DNA of 64,000 nt from Salinilacustrithrix sp003476595 (GCA_963972525.1 CAXAUZ010000009.1:71022-135021), one strand, 5' to 3'; positions 1 through 12,611 are shown, counted from the stretch's first letter. Program-made: numbers and translations. The notes: generated from the letters alone by a model not told the origin.

Positions 1-1
1 C

Positions 2-352
2 AACCCCTCACGGTCCAGCCAGGACTCGCTCGCCATCGCCTACGAGCACGGCGGCCGGGTACGCACGCTCCGACCCGACTTCGTGTTCTTCACCGAGAAC
101 GACGACGGCTCCATCGGGGCGTCCATCGTCGATCCACACGGTCACCATCTCGGCGACGCACTCCCCAAGCTCCGAGGGCTCGCCGGCTACGCCGAACAAC
201 ACGGTCACCACTTCCAGCGCATCGACGCCATCACCAAGATCGGCGACACCCTCCGAGTACTCGACCTCACCGAGCCCTCCGTGCGAGCCGCCGTCGCCAG
301 CGCGACCGATGCCGCCGGGCTCTACCAGAGCAACGCCGCCACGGACTACTGA
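2..352 (+). CDS. C-terminal end of a type III restriction/DEAD-helicase-like protein (5' part outside window)
   Basis: The reading frame is open from the first bases and ends in TGA at 350-352, so only the last 116 or so residues are seen. The stretch starting NPSRSSQDSL, then LRPDFVFF, then IVDPHGHHLGDALPKL resembles the C-terminal nuclease region of type III restriction (Res) subunits and related helicase-nucleases, where a PDF motif and a DPHG motif are typical. The family assignment rests on remembered motif similarity. The helicase motifs would lie upstream of the window and cannot be checked. No methyltransferase partner follows it here. Confidence 0.6.
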   Translation, partial: NPSRSSQDSLAIAYEHGGRVRTLRPDFVFFTENDDGSIGASIVDPHGHHLGDALPKLRGLAGYAEQHGHHFQRIDAITKIGDTLRVLDLTEPSVRAAVASATDAAGLYQSNAATDY

Positions 353-853
353 TCGCCCTGGCAACGGCGTCAGGTGAACGTCCTCCGATGCGGGGGTGTA
401 CCGGCACAGCCGTCAACAACCCCTCGTCGATCGAACTGCACGCAGACCGGTTTCGTGGGCGCTCCTTACTCCGTGCGGTAGTGGGCGCCCGTCTGGGCGG
501 ACGAGAGCTCGGGCGGTGGCGGCCATCGGGAGCTGCGCGCTCTGGCCACTTGACCGCCGGAGTGGCAGCCGGCGGGCCCGCCAAGCGCTCTGTTGACGCC
601 GAACGGAGACATCCTGATGCGCCCGACGACGAGGAAGCACTAGCCGGAACCATGCGCTCGACCCATCCGAGATCCGTGCACGCTCGACATCGGAGCGGAC
701 TGATCGTAATGAACTACACACGGTAAACACTCGTATGCAGGATGATTCGTTACGATCACCATGGGCGCCAGCGACTGGCTGACGGGTCCCACTCAGGGGA
801 CCTCGACCGCCTGTCGCCCGCCCCCACTGCCGGAACCCAAGGAGCCCCGAGTC
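353..853. other. Intergenic region without a supported gene
   Basis: About 500 bases between the restriction-like gene end and the first recombinase. Short open frames exist on both strands but none shows a ribosome binding site with protein-like composition. The promoter of the recombinase at 854 presumably lies in the right half. I see no tRNA or strong repeat. Confidence 0.4.
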
Positions 854-2652
854 GTGACCAGCAGCAGCAAGGAACTCGTCCCAGTCGGCATCGCCGGCGA
901 GGTCATCCAACACGACGGCGACATCGACGCCTGGCTCGAGGTCGTGCACTCCGACGACGCAGCTCTCGCCCAGCTCGAGGAGAACGCCAAGACGTTCTCG
1001 GAGACCAAGGAGCGGCGGCACGCCGAGAACACCCGGCGCAGCTACGACGGCTGGTGGAAGCGCTTCGAGACTTGGTGCACCGATCCGGCGTCTCGCATCC
1101 GAGGTCGTGCCCTGCCGCCGGCGACGCCGGCGATGGCGCTCAACGCCACCGACATGCGGGGCCAGCAGATCCTGCTCATCTGGCTGTACGAGATGATCTA
1201 CGGGCCCGAGGACGCGAAGGCGTTGGAGGAGTGGCAGGAGGACTTCGGTGCCTCCTCCCCGTCCACGCTCAGCTCCGTGCTCTCAGCCGTCCACGCCCGG
1301 TGCATGGACCGCCTCGGCCACCACCTGGTCCTCGACCCCGAGGTGATCAAGTCGATCGAGGGCCTCAAGAAGGAGGCCCGCCGGCTCTACGGCGCCGACC
1401 GCCAGGCGACGGCGCTGCTGGCCCGAGACCTCACACACATGATCCGGTGGCTCCACGGAGCCGAGGACCCGCTCATCGTGCGAGACCAGCTCCTCCTCGA
1501 GCTCGCCGCGGCCGGCGTGACGCCGGCCGAGGCAGCCCGCATCACCCTCGAAAACCTGCTCGAACCCACCGACGGGCTCGTCGCCACGACGCATGAGGCC
1601 AACCTCCAACTGTGGGTCGAGACCGGGCGTGTCGCCGCCCGCTCGCTGGTGATCCCGGGTCGCTCCACCGGCGCCGGACGCAAGGGCGCCGACCGGCTGC
1701 TCACCCTCGAACCCGGCGCAGCGCTCACGACGGCCATCGACCAGTGGCTGCCCCTCCGCGAGGACAACGCCGACGACCCCTACCTCCTCGACGCCATCGG
1801 CCAGACGAACCGTCGTTCCATCCTGCGCCAGTGCCTCCTCGCCCTCGCCAAGACCGGTAAGTGCACGTGGCGTCCGGCAAAGGACGCCGTCGCCCCCGAC
1901 CCGACCTCGCTCGAGGCGCTGCGCCAGTGCCTGCAGAAGCGGTCGATGGGCGACCAGGCGATCCGCCTGCGAGACATCGTCGGGTTGTGGATCGGCTGGC
2001 GTCTCGCCCTGCGCCGCCACGAACTCGTCGACCTGGTCGTCGGCGACCTCGACCGTGTTGGAGACAACCGACTCCTCGTCACCATCCGCAAGTCCAAGAC
2101 CGACCAGGACATGGAGGGCGTCACCCTCCCGATCGCTACGACCGGACAGCGCCGCGACGGGCTCAACCCCCTCGACGACATCCGGTCTTGGCTGGATGTT
2201 CTCGCCCGGCTCCACGGCGTCGACGACGCCGACAAGCTCGACCCGTCGACCCCGCTCCTGCCGGCGCTGTCGCCGGACGGACGCAACATCCTGATGCGCC
2301 GGCCCAAGCGCAACGGCGACGTGGTCTCCTACGACCGGCTGTCGCCGCAGGGCTGGAGCGACCGGGTGCGCTTGATCGCCGAGCGGTCCGGTGCGGTGAC
2401 CGACCCGGCGGCTCTGCGTCGGGTCACCGGCCACAGCCTCCGCCGCGGCTACATCACCAGCTGCGCCATCAGCGGGCAGACGCCGTTGGAGATCCGCCGC
2501 ATCACCCGGCACAAGGACCTGAACTCCCTCGCCAAGTACGTCGACGCCGTCCAGGCGCAGTGGAGCGACATCCCCGACGACGCTGCGCTCGTCGAGGCCG
2601 AGGCTCGCACCGGCCTCACCATCGATCAGCACATGGTCCGCAGCACCGCCGG

Positions 2653-2656
<4 letters not shown>
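854..2656 (+). CDS. Tyrosine recombinase/integrase, about 600 aa
   Basis: Site-specific recombinase of the tyrosine class. The C-terminal catalytic domain shows the first Arg in RLALRRHELVDL, a Lys in RKSKTDQD, the box GHSLRRGY (H-x-x-R), a second His in TRHKDLNSLAKY and the nucleophilic Tyr in that segment (KYVD). The N-terminal part (roughly residues 40-200) is the likely core-binding domain. I chose GTG at 854 because AAGGAG sits at 839-844, nine bases upstream; an upstream in-frame start at 761 has no such signal. The gene ends tail-to-tail with the next gene on the other strand; the two stop codons share the palindrome CTAG at 2653-2656. Its target site is unknown. Confidence 0.85.
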
Positions 2657-5684
<3,028 letters not shown>

Positions 5685-5688
<4 letters not shown>

Positions 5689-6848
5689 GACGCCATCGTC
5701 TCGTCGAGGGTGTCGGCGGCCAGCGCCTGGGCGTCGCCGACGCTGCGGTCGTAGGCGAGCGCCGGTGTGATGCTGCCTCGAGCCCACCCGCCGAGGGCAG
5801 CGAGGAACGGGATGGTCTTGCCGGCTTGGGAAGCGGCGGTGGGGAGCACGGACCGAAGGTTGTGGGGGCCGAGCAGGTCGTTCTCCCCGAGCTCCTCCGC
5901 CAGCCCGGCCTCGACGAGCAGGAGGTTCCAGTACGTGAACTCCGACCCCATGCTGACCCCGACGTAGGAGCCTCCGATCTGGCGCTTGCGGACGAGGGGC
6001 AACAGCCGGCCGCCCCGGTCGTACCCCTCGATGGCGGCGGCGGCGACGAGCCACTCGTACACGGCGGCGATCGGGTCGAACCGGCAGCCCGGCCGGTATG
6101 GGAGGCGCACGATCCGCTCGTGCCCGACCTTCGGCTGCACGAGCCGCAGCTGGAGACCCCAGGACCGGACCTCGAACTCGTCGCTGAGCTCCAGCGCCTC
6201 CCCTGTCCGCAACACACCCCACACTCGCACGAGCAGCGCAGCCTTGGCTCGGGCGTGCCAGGCACGGGTCACCTCCGGCGTCGTCGCCGTCACCACGGCG
6301 TCGGCGTCGAGGAGGTCCAGCATCTTGAGCAGCATGACCTCGGTGACCGGTACGCGACGCTGCTTCTCCGTGGCCCCCGACAGGTCGGCCATCTTCACGA
6401 GGTCGCCGGCCTCGTAGCCGAGAGCTGCGCCGGTCGCCCTCGCCCACCGCTCCACAGCACGTGCACGGCTCAAGATCGAGTTGTGCCGGAGCGCCTTCCT
6501 GAGACGGCGCTTGCCGGGGCCCTCGCCGACCACCGGGTGCTCCTCGAGACCATCGTCCGTGTCGTCGAGCTCGCTGACCTCGACTGGTGCGGCGAGCCAC
6601 TCGAGGTACGCCACGGCCGCGAGGAGCAGACGCTCGGCCGGGAGCCTCTCGAGGGCATCGGCGTGCTCAACGATGCCGCCACCGTGGGGATGGGGAGTCG
6701 TCGCCCACAGCACCCATAGGTGGCTGTCGGCTGGCGCCTCCCGCTCCACGGGCAGCAGGAGGTCGCCGGCGTCACGGTCGGCAAGCTCGGCGGCCCGCTG
6801 GGCTGCGAGTGCGGTCGAGCGGTCGGTGGTAGGCGTCGGGGTCGACAT
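5685..6848 (-). CDS. Tyrosine recombinase-like protein, about 387 aa
   Basis: Divergent tyrosine recombinase. Recognisable pieces are Arg in VLRTGEALEL, a basic strand KVGHERIVRLPY, H-x-x-R in GPHNLRSV, and GGWARGSITPALAYDRS, where Trp replaces the usual second His (as in Cre) and a Tyr follows as probable nucleophile. It lies first in a two-gene unit and overlaps the next gene by ATGA. ATG at 6848 is chosen (protein begins MSTPTPTTD); a GTG twelve codons upstream (6884) is also open, and neither has a clear ribosome binding site. Two or three adjacent recombinases acting together recall multi-recombinase transposons, but the opposite orientation of the third gene differs from the standard layout. 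Confidence 0.75.
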
Positions 6849-7165
6849 GCCCGCTGACCGTCCGGGACTTCCCCGCCCCGGCACTCAACGCACCGGCGTC
6901 CTTCCCGCGCGCCCACAGCTCCCTGCTCACTCGGCTCAGCGGTCACCCAGACCATCGCCTTCGCCGAACGCTGCAGCGTCGTCCGCGAGCGCAGCGGCTC
7001 CGGCGGGGTGTCGTCTACTTCAGACTCCCCCCGGACTGACTGCCCGGCCCCTCAACGATCTGCCGGACGCGACGACCGGCCGACCACCAGGGTCGTGTCT
7101 CCTGCGAGTGCACGGGATCGGGCTCAGCACACGCTCGAGCCGTGAACGACTCCGAGGACGAACCG
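6849..7165. other. Intergenic region without a supported gene
   Basis: About 300 bases between the divergent starts of the recombinase pair and the small gene at 7166. It should hold promoters for both directions. I see no convincing protein gene, hairpin terminator or tRNA. Confidence 0.4.
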
Positions 7166-7408
7166 ATGCCGGGCTGGGCCGTCGTGCACCAGCCGGCGCA
7201 GCACCTGACGCATGTGGTCCCGGTCGGCGACGCCGTCCGCCACGAAGTGCTGATCAAGCCCGGCCCACCGCTGCGGCTTCGTGACGGCGTCACGCTGACG
7301 TGCGTGTGCGGGCCATCCATGCACGAGGACGGCAAGGGGAACCGAGTGGTCCTGCACCACGCTCTGGACGGCGCCGGCCGGTCCGCGCCGCCACGCCGGC
7401 TGTCGTGA
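7166..7408 (+). CDS. Small conserved actinobacterial hypothetical protein, 80 aa
   Basis: ATG at 7166 is preceded by GAGGA at 7153-7157, seven bases upstream, which decides the start over a GTG at 7142. The protein contains HVVPVGDAVRHE, TCVCGPSMHEDGKG and RVVLHHALDG. This order (VP.ND..H, CxCGP, HHSLDGR) matches a family of short proteins common in actinobacterial phages and mobile elements, of unknown function. The CxC and His residues could bind a metal. Its setting between integrase genes and a nuclease fits a mobile-element accessory gene. Confidence 0.6.
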   Translation: MPGWAVVHQPAQHLTHVVPVGDAVRHEVLIKPGPPLRLRDGVTLTCVCGPSMHEDGKGNRVVLHHALDGAGRSAPPRRLS

Positions 7409-7451
7409 GCGGAACGTGGGGACCTCATCGGGGTCGAGTGGCGGGTCTCCG

Positions 7452-8006
7452 CTACGCCGGTTCCTTGACGAGCTTGGGCCATCGCGGTCCGGCCGGGTCG
7501 ATGCGAGCGAGGGCAGCGATGACCTGGCAGCGAGCACGGATCTGGTCTGTGAGGCTCGGAGGTCTGGCCCAGCTCCGGCCGGGCGCCCAGAACGCGTCGA
7601 CGGGTGAGGCGACCTGCCCGGCGCGTCGCCTCCCGGGCGTCATGCTGCCCCACCCGCCGAGCGAGTTCAGCGGAGGACGCAGCCGGTCCAAGACCACGGC
7701 TTCTCCGAACAGGGCCGAGGCGCGTGACGCGCACGGCAGCGTCGACACCCAGATCTCGTTCAGGTCCACGCCGGGCAGGTCGGCGAGGTTGAGCTTGTGG
7801 CGTCCTTGCCGCGCGCGCAGGCCGGTGCCGGTACTCCCGCAGTAGGCGGGGACCTCGCCCTGGGCTGCGACGCCCAGGCGCTCGATCATGTCCGGACGCG
7901 TTGAGCCGATCCAGTGCAGGTACAGCCCAGCACCCGCTGGGAACTCGGTGGTCAGGAGCGGGGTGCGAGGTAGGGCGAGGAGGGCGGCGAGCAGATCCTT
8001 CGCCAT
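7452..8006 (-). CDS. Eco29kI-like GIY-YIG family nuclease, about 184 aa
   Basis: Probable DNA endonuclease of the GIY-YIG superfamily, closest in pattern to Eco29kI restriction enzymes. Visible elements are AGLYLHWIG (GIY strand), AYCGSTGTGLRARQGRHK (YIG strand followed by Arg and His), a conserved Glu in LFGEAVVLDRLRPPLN, and the Eco29kI-type ending GWGSMTPGRR...SPVDAFWAPGR. ATG at 8006 has GGGACG about eight bases upstream; ATG at 8048 is an alternative with no such signal. Eco29kI-type enzymes normally sit beside a cytosine methyltransferase. None is seen in the window, so it may be an orphan nuclease, belong to the mobile element, or be inactive. Confidence 0.65.
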   Translation of the reverse strand: MAKDLLAALLALPRTPLLTTEFPAGAGLYLHWIGSTRPDMIERLGVAAQGEVPAYCGSTGTGLRARQGRHKLNLADLPGVDLNEIWVSTLPCASRASALFGEAVVLDRLRPPLNSLGGWGSMTPGRRRAGQVASPVDAFWAPGRSWARPPSLTDQIRARCQVIAALARIDPAGPRWPKLVKEPA

Positions 8007-8161
8007 CTTGCATTCGTCCCAGGGTTGTTGTGATTCGTTGCTGTGCATGCCGTGTTGTGGGTGAACGACCTGACAACAAGCGCTTGCGTGCCTGGAGATG
8101 GCGCCGACCGGTGCGTGATGCGGGCGGACCGTCCGCCCGCATCCCAACTGAGGAGTACGCC

Positions 8162-8467
8162 ATGACCGCTTCACCCGTACCGGCTGAGGAGATGATCCTG
8201 CGGGAGCGCCTCGCCGACGCCGCCCTGGCGCTGCGATCGGCCATGAACCGCATCCCCGAACCGATCGACACGATCGACGACACGGTGTCCGCGATGGACC
8301 TCGCCCTGCGCTCCCTGTCCGACGCTGAAGCAGCAACCCGTGCGCTCGCCGATCTGGATGCGGCGACGACCGAGGGAGCCCTGTTGGTGCGTTCGTCCAC
8401 TGCTTCGCTCTCGCTCATCAGATCCGCCCTGGCGCTGCTGTTCGCCGAGCTCGACGCCGCGGCGTGA
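8162..8467 (+). CDS. Hypothetical helical protein, 101 aa
   Basis: ATG at 8162 follows GAGGAGTACGCC, an excellent ribosome binding site. The product is rich in Ala, Leu and acidic residues and predicted by eye to be almost all alpha-helix (LRERLADAALALRSAMNR, then LADLDAATTEGALL). I recognise no family. It is divergent from the GIY-YIG nuclease gene with about 150 bases between, and is followed within three bases by a strong palindromic terminator. A small regulatory or structural protein of the mobile element is possible but unsupported. Confidence 0.6.
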   Translation: MTASPVPAEEMILRERLADAALALRSAMNRIPEPIDTIDDTVSAMDLALRSLSDAEAATRALADLDAATTEGALLVRSSTASLSLIRSALALLFAELDAAA

Positions 8468-8469
8468 CG

Positions 8470-8499
8470 AAGAGGCCGGCCCGTACGGGCCGGCCTCTT
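8470..8499. terminator. Perfect 30-base palindrome, probable bidirectional terminator
   Basis: Arms AAGAGGCCGGCCCGT and its exact complement abut without a spacer. On the plus strand it starts with AA and ends with TT, and lies between the stop codon at 8467 and the tail of the convergent integrase gene at 8538, so it can stop transcription from both sides. Confidence 0.8.
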
Positions 8500-8537
8500 A
8501 CCTGTTCCTCGGATGTAGTGCCGACCGATCGGTGCCG

Positions 8538-10190
8538 TCAGGGACGGCCGGTGTCCTTCGCACGCCCCTCCCTACGCAGCACGGCGTGGAACTTCCACAT
8601 GATGCTCGCCAGCTCGCGCCGATCGGCGTCGAACATCTCCGGGGCCGGCCGGGAGATCCTTTGCGATCCGCGCCGGTTCTCCATCTGGGAGACGCTGAGC
8701 TCCTCGTCGTCAGGTAGCACGGATTCGTACACGTCCAGCATCACCTTGCGGCTCTTCCAACCCCCCATCGACGCCACCCTCGGGTTCGACACCCGCTGCC
8801 GGAGCCACATGGTCATCCCGGCACGGCGTAGGTCGTGGATGTCGAGGTCATGCAGGGGGTCGGTGGACGACTCGAACATCTCCGCGATGGTCGGCTTCCA
8901 CAGGTCCCGGCGGAACGTGTCCGGGTCCACCCGGGCGGCGCGCTTGCCCGGAAACAGCGGTGCGTCGGGATCGTCGTCCACGAACCACCGCATGTAGAAG
9001 CGCAGGAGCAGGGCGACGCGACTCCGCAGGTAGGGCGTCCTCCGTCCCGCAGACTCGGACTCGTAGCCCTTCGGCGCGTCGCTCCGGGGCGTCCCGTCCT
9101 CGCCCGGCGGAGCCCACTGGTGGCGGACCGTGATCCAGGCGCCCCCGCCGGCGGCCGCCGGTTCGAACCGCACGTGGCGTCTCCGCAGGTCGCACGCCTC
9201 GCCGATCCGGAGCGCGCAGTACGCAGTCACCAGGACGAGCATCCCCTCGACGATGCGGCCGGCGCGCGTCGCGATCTCGAGCGCGATCCGCCAGACCTGG
9301 GGCTGTGACGGGACCCGGTCGGGATCCACCCGCTCCTCATCGGGGTCTCGTCTCGCCGACTCGAAGTGGACGGTCGGGTCGGAAGGGAACGCGCCGCGGG
9401 CCACCTGCCACCGCGACCACCGGCCGACGGTTCCCCAGTAGACGCGGGCGGTGTTGGCTGGGCGCGACTCGCCGGCAGCATCGAAGTGGAGGTGCTGGTG
9501 CAGTGCGCTGTACGCACCATCGACGCGCGCCTGATCACGGCGCAGCGAGTGCTCGAGCAGCCAGGCGCGACCCCGGAGCAACCCGAGATCGAGATCGGAG
9601 AGGTTGATGGCTTTGCGAGGCAGGAACGCGTCACGCAGATAGCGACCGGCCCACTCGATGTCCGACACGGGCTCGGGCCTGGACTTGCCTCGGTGGGTCT
9701 GGTCTTCCCAGGCCTTGAGGAGCGCCGCAGTACGGGAAGGCTCGTCTACCAGGTGCGCCACCAACCGGACGAGGACCCCGGTGTTCTTGCTGAAGGTGCC
9801 GTCGTCCTTCCAGCAGACACGCCCGACCTGAGCGACGAAGGCCTGAACGTCCTCAGCAACCGTCGGCCCAGTGTTCCGGGCGGTCACGTACTGGATCGGC
9901 CTGCCATTCCGATCGAGCGCCCACCCATCGGCGCGATGGTCGGCTTGCTGAAGCCTTTCCGCCCACGCCATGGCCTTCTTCTTCGTGGCGAAGCCCCCCT
10001 CGCTGGCCTTGACCGGCCGATCGATGCCGGGCTGGTGCACCTCCCACTTGGCCCGCCACTTGCCGGGTCTGGCGTCCCGGGTCTTGCGCTGCTCGAACCA
10101 CGGGCCCTTGACCTTGGCGTCGCGGGGCAGGAGGAGCGCCTCGTCGGGGCGGCTGGACGTCGGGTCATCGTTGTCGTGACGGCCGCTCAT
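8538..10190 (-). CDS. Phage-type tyrosine integrase with arm-binding-like N-terminus, 550 aa
   Basis: Integrase of a mobile element. The N-terminus (KVKGPWFEQRKTRD...WEVHQPG) resembles the small beta domain that binds arm sites in phage integrases. The catalytic part has Arg in YCALRIGEACDLRRRHV, H-x-x-R in DIHDLRRAG and GGWKSRKVMLDVYESV with Trp in place of His and the Tyr nucleophile. ATG at 10190 overlaps the stop of the upstream excisionase-like gene (ATGA, 10187-10190), so the pair forms an int-xis unit. Longer open frame upstream is not used. This is the best candidate in the window for an integrase of a tRNA-targeted element, although it lies far from the tRNA scar at 57.7 kb. Confidence 0.85.
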   Translation of the reverse strand: MSGRHDNDDPTSSRPDEALLLPRDAKVKGPWFEQRKTRDARPGKWRAKWEVHQPGIDRPVKASEGGFATKKKAMAWAERLQQADHRADGWALDRNGRPIQYVTARNTGPTVAEDVQAFVAQVGRVCWKDDGTFSKNTGVLVRLVAHLVDEPSRTAALLKAWEDQTHRGKSRPEPVSDIEWAGRYLRDAFLPRKAINLSDLDLGLLRGRAWLLEHSLRRDQARVDGAYSALHQHLHFDAAGESRPANTARVYWGTVGRWSRWQVARGAFPSDPTVHFESARRDPDEERVDPDRVPSQPQVWRIALEIATRAGRIVEGMLVLVTAYCALRIGEACDLRRRHVRFEPAAAGGGAWITVRHQWAPPGEDGTPRSDAPKGYESESAGRRTPYLRSRVALLLRFYMRWFVDDDPDAPLFPGKRAARVDPDTFRRDLWKPTIAEMFESSTDPLHDLDIHDLRRAGMTMWLRQRVSNPRVASMGGWKSRKVMLDVYESVLPDDEELSVSQMENRRGSQRISRPAPEMFDADRRELASIMWKFHAVLRREGRAKDTGRP

Positions 10191-10690
10191 GACCGGCGTT
10201 CCCGGAGCCACTTGTCGCGATCGTCGACGTGGATGAGGACCTTGTTGTTCGGGAGCCGCACGTGCGCCGGGAAGTCCCCGCCCCCGCGGCGGCACCACTG
10301 GGACACGGTGCTGTAGGACTGGCGCACGGTCGAGGCGAACTCGGCCAGCGTGAGCCAGGACGGGTCGTTGGGGTTCGGTTGCGTTGTCATGCACCGGACT
10401 CGTGACGAGTGGTCGCCATGCTTCAATCGCCGCACGCCGTGCCGGGCACCGTGCCGATCGCGGTCAGTCGACGTACCGCTGCTGGCGAGGAGCTCATACC
10501 AGTCGCGCAGGTCGGTGACGTGCACGACGAGGGCACGGTTTGGAAGCCGGACGGCGGGCGGGAAGTCGCTGCGGTCGCCTGAAGCCCAGTGCCGGATCGT
10601 GCTGGTGGGACGGTCGAGGTCCGCAGCGATCTCGTGCATCGTCGCCAACATGGTCCGATGGTGGGGTGGAGCGAATGTCGTGTGGGTCAT
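10187..10690 (-). CDS. Excisionase-like protein with two related DNA-binding domains, 167 aa
   Basis: Two winged-helix (AlpA/excisionase-like) segments lie in one frame. Domain 1 has ATMHEIAADLDRPTSTIRHW followed by SDFPPAVRLPNRALVVHV; domain 2 has LTLAEFASTVRQSYSTVSQW followed by GDFPAHVRLPNNKVLIHV. The DFP..VRLPN..L..HV core is shared, so the gene is an internal duplication joined by a basic linker. Excisionases set the direction of integrase reactions. An ATG at 10390 (MTTQPNPNDP) could also express the second domain alone. It precedes and overlaps the integrase gene. Confidence 0.7.
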   Translation of the reverse strand: MTHTTFAPPHHRTMLATMHEIAADLDRPTSTIRHWASGDRSDFPPAVRLPNRALVVHVTDLRDWYELLASSGTSTDRDRHGARHGVRRLKHGDHSSRVRCMTTQPNPNDPSWLTLAEFASTVRQSYSTVSQWCRRGGGDFPAHVRLPNNKVLIHVDDRDKWLRERRS

Positions 10691-10959
10691 GGCGCCAGAC
10701 CCGTGCTCGGGGAGGCGCGCACGGCACTCGGCGCACGGGCCGTGAACCGGAGCTGAGCGGCAACCCCGCGCGCCGACAAGCAGCGGGCGTGGCGGCTCGC
10801 CCCGATCGCAACGGAGCGGCCGCTACGCCCGGGGTGCCGTGGTTCCACCTCTGCGGGCCGGCCCGGTCGGCTTGAACCGCGTCCGGTGACGGTGGCGCCT
10901 CCGCCCAGTCGCCTCTTCAGCCACGGTGACCGCAATCCATTCGGTACGGTCGCGCCCGC

Positions 10960-11778
10960 ATGGCGGATGACGGCGGTCCCGACGGCGTAGGTCGTTTCAT
11001 CGTGGGCGTCGTGGGCTTGTGCAGCCTTGGCGGCGCCGCGTTGGCGTTCCAGGAGGACGAGGTCTTCGCCAGCACCCTCGTCGTCGTCGGCGCCGTGCTG
11101 GTCGTTGTCGCCGTCGTGCTGCCGCGGGTGCACAAGATGAAGCTCCCCGGCGGCGGTGAGATCACACTGCGCGAGCGCGACGCTGCCGCACTTGCGGCAG
11201 ATGCCGCGACCACCGTCGACGACGTCAGCCGTGAGATCGCCAGCACGGAAGACGTCGCACCGGCGCCTTCAGCTCAGGATCCAGACGTCACCGGGACGCT
11301 CAACTACGTGGCGGGCAACATGTCGCTTCAGGCAGTGTTCGACTGGACCACTGCGGCCGACGAGCCGCTGGCTGGTTGCCAACTCCGCCTGTACCTGCTC
11401 GACGAAGAGGACGGCGTACTCCGAGCCGTGTTGGCGCCGCCCGATGCCCACAATGCAACGACGTGGCGCATCGGCCAGGGCGCCACGGGCACCGCCTACG
11501 AGTCCGGAGACTACGTCCTCGTGACCGGTGCCGACGTCTCCAGCTCGACGTACGGGCTTGACGAGGAGCAGCAACAGCGGTTCCGGAGGTTGGCCGCCGT
11601 TGCCGCCGCGCCGGTGGTCAATGCGGGTGGCCGCATCGTCGGCGTGGTGACCGCAAGCACGTCGGATCTCGACAACTCGCTCGACAGCGAGGACGCACGC
11701 CGGGACCATACGCTGGCCGCACTGTTGGTCGGCCGAGTGCTGGTCGAGCTGCTGCAGTGGTTCGATGACGAGCCGTGA
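10960..11778 (+). CDS. Membrane-anchored GAF-domain protein, 272 aa
   Basis: The N-terminus has two hydrophobic segments (about residues 10-30 and 37-53), then a charged stretch and a soluble domain from about residue 110 to 265. The soluble part (YVAGNMSLQAVFDWTTAADEPLAGCQLRLYLLD..., WRIGQGATGTAYESGDYVLV, VAAAPVVNAGGRIVGVVTAS) follows the GAF fold pattern, including the G.G..G.ay and A.PV...G.viGv motifs. It probably senses a small ligand or partner at the membrane. No kinase or cyclase domain is attached. The start at 10960 is the first ATG of the frame; 270 bases upstream carry no gene. Confidence 0.65.
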   Translation: MADDGGPDGVGRFIVGVVGLCSLGGAALAFQEDEVFASTLVVVGAVLVVVAVVLPRVHKMKLPGGGEITLRERDAAALAADAATTVDDVSREIASTEDVAPAPSAQDPDVTGTLNYVAGNMSLQAVFDWTTAADEPLAGCQLRLYLLDEEDGVLRAVLAPPDAHNATTWRIGQGATGTAYESGDYVLVTGADVSSSTYGLDEEQQQRFRRLAAVAAAPVVNAGGRIVGVVTASTSDLDNSLDSEDARRDHTLAALLVGRVLVELLQWFDDEP

Positions 11779-11845
11779 TCCGGGGCTGCGTCACGCCAGT
11801 GACGTACGTGCTTACACTGCGGATCAACGAACAGGAGACGTGATC

Positions 11846-12013
11846 ATGGCGGAGCAGAAGTCGAGCGCCGGCGGCGGCGGAGTGGTCCGGAAGACCATGA
11901 CCAGGTCGGACGTCCGTCAGGCCACCCTGCGAGGACTCAGCCGAACCAAGGCCGACCCCCGGAGCGTACGAATCACGTCCGGACAACGTCGCCACATCGC
12001 TCGATCGAAGTAG
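11846..12013 (+). CDS. Small basic hypothetical protein, 55 aa
   Basis: ATG at 11846 is preceded by AGGAG at 11833-11837, ideal spacing. The product begins MAEQKSSAGGGG and continues as a basic, Arg/Lys-rich chain (RKTMTRSDVRQATLRGL). No family recognised. Basic charge suggests nucleic-acid contact, but this is only inference. It sits just downstream of the GAF-protein gene. Confidence 0.55.
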   Translation: MAEQKSSAGGGGVVRKTMTRSDVRQATLRGLSRTKADPRSVRITSGQRRHIARSK

Positions 12014-12101
12014 AGCCATCGGGCCGGTCCGGCCGATGAACGAGACTCCCTGACCCCCGGTCCACCTGCCTCGGCTGCGATCGGTGGCACCATGGACGAC
12101 G

Positions 12102-12494
12102 ATGGCCAGACGTCGCCGGCGGGCGCGCACCTGGGCCGGCCTCGCTGTCGCCAGCCTCCTGGCCGGCTGCGGCGGGAGCGACTACCCAGCGCAGAACGAC
12201 GAGCTCCAGGACCGCTTCGGCGGAGAGCCTGAGATCTGTGATGTCCAGGTCTGCATCGACGAGCCCCCGATCAGTGCGCACGACAAAGCCGACGCCGGCC
12301 CGCCGGGGAGCAGCGAGGACCTGATCTACGAGTGCAACGAGTACATCGGTTGCGTTGACCTCGGCCCCGATGACTCCGAGATCGAGGAGGATCGGGTGGA
12401 CGCGTTGAACGAGGACCACGTGCGAGCCGGCTGCATGGAGAACTGGTCGACCGATGCGGATCGGAACGCTTGCATGGCGGCGCACGGCTTGTGA
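12102..12494 (+). CDS. Small secreted lipoprotein, about 130 aa
   Basis: The protein starts MARRRRRARTW, followed by a hydrophobic stretch and the lipobox LLAGC (Cys near residue 23), so it should be exported and lipid-anchored. The mature part is acidic with several further cysteines (CDVQVC, CNEYIGC, GCMEN, NACMAAHG) that could form disulfides. I recognise no family. The frame is open from GTG at 12084, but the ATG at 12102 gives a normal signal peptide. Confidence 0.6.
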   Translation: MARRRRRARTWAGLAVASLLAGCGGSDYPAQNDELQDRFGGEPEICDVQVCIDEPPISAHDKADAGPPGSSEDLIYECNEYIGCVDLGPDDSEIEEDRVDALNEDHVRAGCMENWSTDADRNACMAAHGL

Positions 12495-12611
12495 GTCAGG
12501 CGACCGCGAGGGCCTGGTCCGTTGCTTCGCCGACATCGTCCCATCTCGACCAGATCCCGGAGGTGCTCGCTCGGCGAGGCCGAGTCCGTCGCGTGGCGAG
12601 GCCGATGGACG

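Noticed and set aside
353..760. Several overlapping open frames of 60-200 codons
   Set aside because: None has a ribosome binding site together with protein-like composition, and they overlap each other on both strands.
8775..8800. GGGTTCGACACCC, a T-arm-like sequence
   Set aside because: It lies inside the integrase coding region and no acceptor, D or anticodon arms surround it.
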